Assembly: GCA_020523885.1 (NCBI GenBank)
Contig: JAJAPY010000007.1
Coordinates: 117,865 to 181,864, forward strand
Source of the DNA: Candidatus Liberimonas magnetica
GTDB lineage: Bacteria > Elusimicrobiota > Endomicrobiia > Endomicrobiales > JAFGIL01
DNA: 64,000 nt
Reading direction: 5' to 3'
The notes beneath the pieces were generated by a model. That model was not told where the DNA came from and searched no databases. It saw only the letters and a list, made by a program, of their open reading frames with translations. The stretch's first letter is position 1, and each line of letters starts with the position of its first letter. The position numbers and the translations under genes are program-made. Positions 59,401 through 64,000 of the stretch are shown here, piece after piece.

Positions 59401-60262
59401 AGCTGACGGCGGGGCGGACGATGACAATATAACTGCTCTTGGCACGGCCATGGGTACGGTTTTTAATATGCCGATGCTTTCTCAGGTGTTTGTAGCAAGG
59501 CCTTTTGGTTTCACGTCAAGCACCAGCTGGCCCCAGGAACGGGCTTTAACTCCGTACTCCGGGATTAGGACAACTCTTTCCATCCCGGCTATTTCAGGGC
59601 TTAACCGCGTATTTTATACCACGACAAGAAGCGCAAATGCAATAACCGGGCCTTTTTACGGAAATGCAACTGTCAAGGTAACACAAGGAATAAGTACCTG
59701 CTATATGGTCTATTCTGGAGTATCAACCCAGGGCGATTTCGGTACCACGCAGATAGGAAAGCTGGTTTTGGCTTCATTATTAAGGACCTTCCTTGATTCG
59801 GGTTTATATGCTTCTACGCAGGACAGGATCCCTCAGGTCCCTCTTGTGGATATAACAAGGCCTACGTCTGCCGATGAGTTTGACAACCCGTCTTCAATAA
59901 TTACGGAATGGACCTATAATTGGACTCGATGGAATCAGGAGAATTACACGGAAGAATACCCGGCAGGTTATGTTGACAGGCTGGATCTTGTGACTGAAAC
60001 GCCTGTTATATACTCTCTTAAATATTCTCCTGACAGGGAACAGACCTGGTATCACTGCGTGGATGATTCCATAGCCCAATTCGGGGAATTATCTACAAAT
60101 CCGGCGCATTTTACCACATTGTCAACTTATACCTGGGATGTTTCGGCTAAAGCAGGAGGTTCTTATGTACTTATGGTGGAATGCTACAGGCAGGACTTTG
60201 CGGCAAACAAATTTCCCCTGCATCACAGCTATGATAAAATAGGGATTTATATAAGAAGATAA
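56429..60262 (+). CDS. Giant PilV-like pseudopilin with PA14 domain
   Basis: A 1277-residue protein. The type IV prepilin processing motif GFSLIEIIIAVVLITLASLS lies at about residues 48-67, with the conserved Gly and Glu+5. Before it is a long leader partly encoded by a palindromic repeat (56458-56533). Around residues 450-590 is a PA14 domain (GMYYDNADLTGY, VYTFYTTTNDGVRLYIDG, LRMEYYENTSNASAKLEW), a sugar-binding module. The remainder is beta-rich and unrecognised. Pilins are normally 130-200 residues. It likely caps a pilus or secretion pseudopilus and may be an adhesin. Confidence 0.78.
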   Translation: MFKLKNFDNREIASPLARNDTSLVIARSGATKQSNLNELLSSNKGFSLIEIIIAVVLITLASLSIVQLHDFMARQSTRVKEKSLATQKAMQMMEELRSLVYGAERTDISLLDDFDDGTHFQSTLTTNRDITSPSAPLSGNKNGRYGWRYIRHIEVRRVADDQFARRVFVRVFENRGDFTKVSDNPEKYSVSGTPTTLAEISGILRTIKGNYVPTQVYDIYLVAIENVPGWWTRLSLLRPMVANIIEDLQTRNPGISFKTHWITQMSYGRDTQYKPYLNSTTSSADTALPYVYIYPGNTGVGDYYAANVMNSKFNIDGVCQNADSYSLCDMYNHAVRYPEEESSYNALLAQARAAGTANPEMSWRMLIEKMNSDPMSLASAIILNLHGELVPIPAMRNYSDAAKDPVTHPNKRVVTHPENIQYASGAEVKLRIYPYVIDPNNVSAPATYSPGFKGMYYDNADLTGYTGTNVLSDINSDWGSGRPGSVGLTGSNSFSVVWTSSITPRYSEVYTFYTTTNDGVRLYIDGVLIINSWVTQDPAVQRTVLMPYAFVAGQQYSLRMEYYENTSNASAKLEWQSATQAREVIPSSCSNSYVVATPATTGTWRSTSTISMASIYLPDDTINSGDITVQRLNGNLSGAFAWQALTQPSTNYNLSYPVGGGTLIKLYDLPLIHRSNAAGQGQRATKQLYGYEYIPCPIGADFSMDMTSTADSPKNSARATITFAAGALLNGQHKIETRIGDTYFTSGTDDPPCNLSRTYVWVGQTPPTTELYQFMGDPRHCPYLDIKTNLSFNWYFQSITDASYTGFTNATAGWLDTSSGWGRTSIPIDLPRYFMLIRQGLLSSQSIWSTMNGVSFFYYGQGGEIGNDKDPWPNGVPMRRLPWSSATATDAVTVNEMVRAADVGATLEEGFCVSKKDNTWYAKYWLGELYPDDQYTNWSSSGNLKCDTADSFYRRPFNAIADFGYQRGNCISFTGSASFLNGGTANAFRHEADGGADDDNITALGTAMGTVFNMPMLSQVFVARPFGFTSSTSWPQERALTPYSGIRTTLSIPAISGLNRVFYTTTRSANAITGPFYGNATVKVTQGISTCYMVYSGVSTQGDFGTTQIGKLVLASLLRTFLDSGLYASTQDRIPQVPLVDITRPTSADEFDNPSSIITEWTYNWTRWNQENYTEEYPAGYVDRLDLVTETPVIYSLKYSPDREQTWYHCVDDSIAQFGELSTNPAHFTTLSTYTWDVSAKAGGSYVLMVECYRQDFAANKFPLHHSYDKIGIYIRR
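56458..56533. repeat. Palindromic repeat inserted in the prepilin leader
   Basis: AGATTGCTTCG...GCTCGCAATGAC faces GTCATTGCGAG...CGAAGCAATCT around a CTTCTTTA spacer. This GTCATTGCGAG/GAAGCAATC palindrome resembles a repeat seen in many bacterial genomes. It is read through in frame as EIASPLARND and VIARSGATKQS, between the start codon and the cleavage motif. Confidence 0.85.
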
Positions 60263-60296
60263 TCTAAAATTTGAAATTCGAATGGGATAATATTTT

Positions 60297-61331
60297 ATGA
60301 AAAACGTATCAATTATAAAAATCAAGCCTGATAATTCAAGCAAGGGTGTAACGCTCGTCGAAATGATAATGGCTGTTGCTATCTTCGGGGTAGTCCTGCC
60401 GCTTGTGACGGTGTTTTTGATGAAAATAACAACCGGATTTTCCACGTATGAAATGACGACCGAACTGCGAAAAACAAACCAGCAAACAAGCAACCGCGTT
60501 TATATGAGGTTAAACGCATGCAAGCGCCTTTTTCAGAATAATGCGAGCGGCAATGCCTACCTGGCAAAAGTCAGCCTTACCGGATGCCCGGCACTTCTTA
60601 CCGGAAGCCAAATGCCAACTATCGAAGAAACAGGGTCGCTTGTTCTTGGAAATGCGGCTTTTGTCGCAGCAAGCGTAGGTAACTGTCTTTTTTTTGCAGG
60701 CAATGATTCCACAGCCGTTCTTTTAAATATCTTAAATTCATCGGCACAGGCAAGTACTGTTAGAATAGATACCTATAGGTTTTATTATTATTATCTGTCT
60801 CCGTCCGGTGCAAAAAGTGTTGGTGGAAAACCCGCTCCGAAACTGACAGAATGGCAAAGTAAAATATATGCCGACTACAATCAAATCGCAGGCATAACCG
60901 ATCCGACAAAAAAATCAAACACGATAACGGCTCTTATCAATCAAGAGGTTTTATATGCCTGGGATTCTTCCAATACCGACCCTGCCGCTTCATTTTATAC
61001 GCTTGCCGGCGGAGCTGCTACTCTTGCTGCAGGCCATAGTATAGTCAAAGAACAGGCTACCGATCTGACATCAATTATCTCGGGTGCCATGGGGTCAAAC
61101 TACAGTTACGGGTATTCGCCTAACAGCTCAAGCCTTACAAAACCACCTAAAACGGTGCCTATTTATGCAACTGCAAGCGGTGATTTCCCGAGCGGTTTTG
61201 AAGTAGCGATTGTAGCGCAGGCGGCCGGCAGGATGGTACTTATAAGAAGCGTGCTTATTGCCAAAGAATCAACACATGAAATAGTGGGCGATGAGCTCCA
61301 CAACATAACTTGTGTCCGCGATCTCTGGTAG
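60297..61331 (+). CDS. PilW-like type IV pilus minor pilin
   Basis: A 344-residue protein. GVTLVEMIMAVAIFGVVLPLV is a type IV prepilin N terminus with Gly before the cleavage site and Glu+5. The body has four or more cysteines (ACKRLF, GCPAL, GNCLFF, NITCVRD) that could form disulfides. Together with the PilX- and PilV-like genes upstream it forms a minor-pilin priming complex set. Start ATG 60297 has no clear ribosome binding site. Confidence 0.78.
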   Translation: MKNVSIIKIKPDNSSKGVTLVEMIMAVAIFGVVLPLVTVFLMKITTGFSTYEMTTELRKTNQQTSNRVYMRLNACKRLFQNNASGNAYLAKVSLTGCPALLTGSQMPTIEETGSLVLGNAAFVAASVGNCLFFAGNDSTAVLLNILNSSAQASTVRIDTYRFYYYYLSPSGAKSVGGKPAPKLTEWQSKIYADYNQIAGITDPTKKSNTITALINQEVLYAWDSSNTDPAASFYTLAGGAATLAAGHSIVKEQATDLTSIISGAMGSNYSYGYSPNSSSLTKPPKTVPIYATASGDFPSGFEVAIVAQAAGRMVLIRSVLIAKESTHEIVGDELHNITCVRDLW

Positions 61332-61399
61332 CGATTTAATATTAAAGTAACATTATAGAGGATTGTCTAATTGGAGTGAGTCAAAAAGAATAAAACAAA

Positions 61400-63784
61400 T
61401 TATTTAGCGATCGTACAGGAACCGTTAAAGTTTGAGCCCTTATGTTTCATTTGATATATATATATGCCCGCAGGGACCTTTTCATTGTCGTTGTCGGTGC
61501 CATCCCAGTATTTTCCCAGATTGTCGACCGGTAAGTTATCTTTGATCAGCCTGCCTGAATAATCAAATATCTTTACGTCAACCTCAGTATTGGCCGTGTA
61601 ATCCCAATAAAAATACCCTTTGTCATTATTTCCGTCGCCGTTTGGAGTAATAATAGGAGGTATTATCCCTTTTTCTTTATCTGAGGAATTGTTTATGGCT
61701 TCAAGCAGGATATAATAACCGGATTTAGAGATATACGCGGTATTGCCGGTATTAGTTAATTCAAACAGGTCTTTTTGAACGGAGAAAGATCTAGACAGGA
61801 CAAGCGTATCGTTCCTGGGAATGACCCTGTAAATAGAGCGTTTAATATATTGACTGGATATATTGAAAGACGGAGAATAAGAGGCATTTTGTTTAAGTTC
61901 CAGGGTAGGTTGAATGGACAGATCTTCAATAATATTTCCGCTAAGGTCTTCTTCATAGATCCTAAAGAAACTGCTTACAGGTTTATAATTAGAAGATAGA
62001 GCGAAGGACGGCAGGCTGTCGATCTCTTCCACAAATATCTTGGTAGTTGCGGGTAAAGTAGAACTGGATATGTAAATAGTCCCTGAACCGAAACTCCTGT
62101 TGGTTTTTTGCCTGCTTAAACTGGCAGGTTCTGCTTTTATAAAAACAGGCATGGTGTCGGAAGCTTTTTTTGGATCAGTGACCATGAAATATACCGTGTA
62201 TCCGCCTTTCTGGTTTGGTTCCGGCACCCAGCTGAATACTTTTGTTGATTGATCAAATGAAGCACCTTGAGGCAGGTTGGTTGCGGTATAGGACAAAGAG
62301 TCATTTTTATCGTTATCATTGGCTTGTACGGTAAACGATAATTCATTTTTAAGCTCTACAGTTTGTGAGCTGATCTTTACAAAAACAGGCGGCGAATTTA
62401 TGTCTAACAACACCTGTATAACTTGAGGGTTGTTAATAGCATTTAAGACAGAAATAGATATAGTCGCAGTTGACCTGCCCGGAGGAATCTCGGAACTCAC
62501 AGCAGAAACAGCTATTGTAGCAGATGATACTCCGGAACTGGGCGAGCACAAGAGCCAGGAGGGAGAAGCAGTAGCTGTCCATTGGAAATCAGAGCCTCCG
62601 CCTATATTATAGATTGAGAAGAATTGATTATTTGTATCGGCTGACCCATCATTGAAAGCTAATGTCTGATTTGCTGCGGGATTAGCTCCATCTTTGGTAG
62701 CGGTTAGGGTAAGTGAAGCAGGATTGAGCGCAATTTTTGGTTTTGCAGAGACAGTAATAGCAATAGATTTAGCGTTAGTAGCAGTGAGGTTATCAGTAAC
62801 TGTGAGTGCAGCATTAAACGTTCCTGAAGTGATATAGACATGTGAGGCTGTAGCACCGGAGCCTGTTTGTCCATCGCCGAAGTTCCATGAGTAGGAAGTA
62901 ATAGAGCCGTCCGGGTCAGATGACGCAGAGGCATTAAAAGCAACAGTAAGAGGAGCCTGTCCGGATGCGGGGGTAGCGGTAAAGGAGGCTATGGGCGGCT
63001 GATTTTGTTTAACCAGCAACGAGACCGTAACAGATTGCGGGTTGTTGGAAGCATTGGGGTCTGTTACCGTAATTGTTCCGGTGTAAGTTCCAGTAGAGAG
63101 GCTGGTGGTATTCACCGATGCGGTCACGGTACTTACTGCCTGGCTTGACAAACTACCCGAAGCAGGCGAACAGGCGAGCCAAGAAACAGTAGCGGATGCG
63201 GACCAGTTAAGTGTGTTTTCACCGGTGTTATTTATATTAAATGTTTGATTTGAAGGGTTAGCTCCGTCTTTGACGGCAGTGAAGGAAAACGCAGCAGGAT
63301 TGAGTGCGATAACCGCAGGCTGGGAATTAACTGGGATAGTCACAGTTGAGATAGCGCTTTCAAACAGGCCGTCCCGAGAACGATTGATGGCAATTTCTGA
63401 AAGGTTTGCAGCTGCGACATACTCATAAGCGCCTAGATCCGGAGCGGCATTTATAGGATAGTTATCATAATCTGCCGTATACCCCAGGTTGATACCCGCA
63501 TTGATCGCCGGACTGCCGGCTTTGATGTGGAGGTCGTCACCGCTCAGGTTGACAAAAAGAGGGTCGCCAAGTAACTCTGTGCTGTCTTTAGTAAAACCAA
63601 GGACTGCTTTTTGCAAATAATATACATTATTTTTATGGGTAAAATTAGAGCTGTCAGCTACTTGTTTATCCCACTCATCCTGTGCTGTGCCGCCTTCCTT
63701 CGGGCCGACTTGATACACAATATTATTTCTTGCCGTGAATTGTGAGGCCGAGGAAATACCGGAAAGCTGCCAAATGATCCAGCC
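61400..63784 (-). CDS. Multidomain surface protein, N-terminally truncated by a rearrangement
   Basis: A frame of about 790 residues. Order: end of a beta-helix/choice-of-anchor domain (GDPLFVN, AGSPAINAG, DLGAYEY), a BACON-like domain, a PKD domain (FNASASSDPDGSITSYSW), a second BACON-like domain, an Ig/cadherin-like domain (PPVFVKI...VFSWVPEPNQKGGYTV) and a C-terminal ITPNGDGNNDKG FlgD-like domain. The frame is open to 63784, but no signal peptide or proper start exists; GTG 63718 lies inside the helix domain. At 63784 it meets inverted paralogous sequence. Probably a carbohydrate-binding or adhesive exoprotein. Confidence 0.7.
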   Translation of the reverse strand, partial: GWIIWQLSGISSASQFTARNNIVYQVGPKEGGTAQDEWDKQVADSSNFTHKNNVYYLQKAVLGFTKDSTELLGDPLFVNLSGDDLHIKAGSPAINAGINLGYTADYDNYPINAAPDLGAYEYVAAANLSEIAINRSRDGLFESAISTVTIPVNSQPAVIALNPAAFSFTAVKDGANPSNQTFNINNTGENTLNWSASATVSWLACSPASGSLSSQAVSTVTASVNTTSLSTGTYTGTITVTDPNASNNPQSVTVSLLVKQNQPPIASFTATPASGQAPLTVAFNASASSDPDGSITSYSWNFGDGQTGSGATASHVYITSGTFNAALTVTDNLTATNAKSIAITVSAKPKIALNPASLTLTATKDGANPAANQTLAFNDGSADTNNQFFSIYNIGGGSDFQWTATASPSWLLCSPSSGVSSATIAVSAVSSEIPPGRSTATISISVLNAINNPQVIQVLLDINSPPVFVKISSQTVELKNELSFTVQANDNDKNDSLSYTATNLPQGASFDQSTKVFSWVPEPNQKGGYTVYFMVTDPKKASDTMPVFIKAEPASLSRQKTNRSFGSGTIYISSSTLPATTKIFVEEIDSLPSFALSSNYKPVSSFFRIYEEDLSGNIIEDLSIQPTLELKQNASYSPSFNISSQYIKRSIYRVIPRNDTLVLSRSFSVQKDLFELTNTGNTAYISKSGYYILLEAINNSSDKEKGIIPPIITPNGDGNNDKGYFYWDYTANTEVDVKIFDYSGRLIKDNLPVDNLGKYWDGTDNDNEKVPAGIYIYQMKHKGSNFNGSCTIAK
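62885..63100. repeat. Inverted repeat partner of 63784-63999
   Basis: The BACON/PKD coding segment on the - strand matches the + strand at 63784-63999. The last ~50 bp (FNASASSDPDG region onward) appear identical and the rest differs at scattered sites. The two lie 683 bp apart in inverse orientation. Confidence 0.8.
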
Positions 63785-64000
63785 TCAATGCAGGAACCTA
63801 CACCGGAATAATTACTATAACAGACCCCAATGCTTCCAACAGCCCTCAGACTGTTACGGTATCTCTGCTGGTTAACAATAATCAGCCTCCTATAGCCTCA
63901 TTTACCGCTGCCCCGACAACCGGACAGGCTCCTCTTACTGTTTCCTTTAATGCCTCTGCGTCATCTGACCCGGACGGCTCTATTACTTCCTACTCATGGA
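63778..64000 (+). CDS. Opposite-strand BACON/PKD domain fragment (partial)
   Basis: On the + strand the frame from 63778 reads SSLNAGTYTGIITITDPNAS and then a PKD start with FNASASSDPDG, running off the window. It aligns residue by residue with about residues 207-278 of the protein on the - strand. It has no start codon or signal peptide of its own and begins directly at the rearrangement point. It is the interior of a related surface protein gene. Confidence 0.65.

Overview
The window reads as chromosomal DNA of a Gram-negative bacterium from a poorly sampled lineage. An Elusimicrobiota- or Omnitrophota-like organism is my best guess; no 16S rRNA is present to settle it. Supporting signs are Mla-type lipid transport, heptose precursor genes, type IV pilus-like minor pilins, surface proteins with FlgD-like C-terminal domains, and isoleucine made through citramalate. 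Most genes run on the + strand, with short gaps.

Layout. 1-5.9 kb: end of mlaF, mlaD, radA, aroC, aroK and two damaged membrane/outer-membrane genes. 6-8.1 kb: a DUF116 gene facing aroB-aroQ. 8.2-12.8 kb: M24 peptidase, efp, accB, accC, gmhA, rfaE2. 12.8-23.4 kb: thiD2-thiC, thrH, lysC, cimA, ilvD, ilvB, ilvN, ilvC, which cover the aspartate and branched-chain routes. 23.4-28.9 kb: PASTA protein, rpe and the translation cluster rpsP-khpA-rimM-trmD-rplS-rnhB-yraN. 29-36.5 kb: TPR/TolB propeller, TPR/radical SAM protein, comM, then a small accessory insert (Fic, HhH-like, HTH) closed by a second copy of the comM 3' end. 36.6-44 kb: dprA, topA, xerC, mazG and two single-domain response regulators. 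44-47 kb: tRNA-Leu beside palindromic DNA, a frameshifted GIY-YIG gene, a DUF4143 ATPase, smpB. 47-55 kb: secreted GH81 glucanase, Ldh2-type dehydrogenase, CBS, DUF5679, M48 and NCS2 genes, and a stand-alone LigD phosphoesterase domain. 55-64 kb: three large pilin-like proteins and a rearranged multidomain surface-protein locus.

The most unusual feature is the intergenic DNA. Gap after gap holds imperfect 7-bp tandem repeats arranged as two inverted arms around a short spacer. At least seven unit sequences occur (AGCGTAT, AAATTGC, AGTCTGT, GGTAAAC, GGGTTAC, ACTGGTC and GTAAGTG types), all sharing the 7-bp period. A second class consists of compact hairpins followed by a purine-rich block shaped like a ribosome binding site, placed directly before start codons, and once inside lysC before an in-frame ATG. 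Several genes take their start codon, stop codon or terminal residues from these repeats. Two longer palindromic elements, one of them MITE-like, and a palindrome inserted in frame in a prepilin leader add to the picture. Together they suggest repeat families that shape gene boundaries in this genome.
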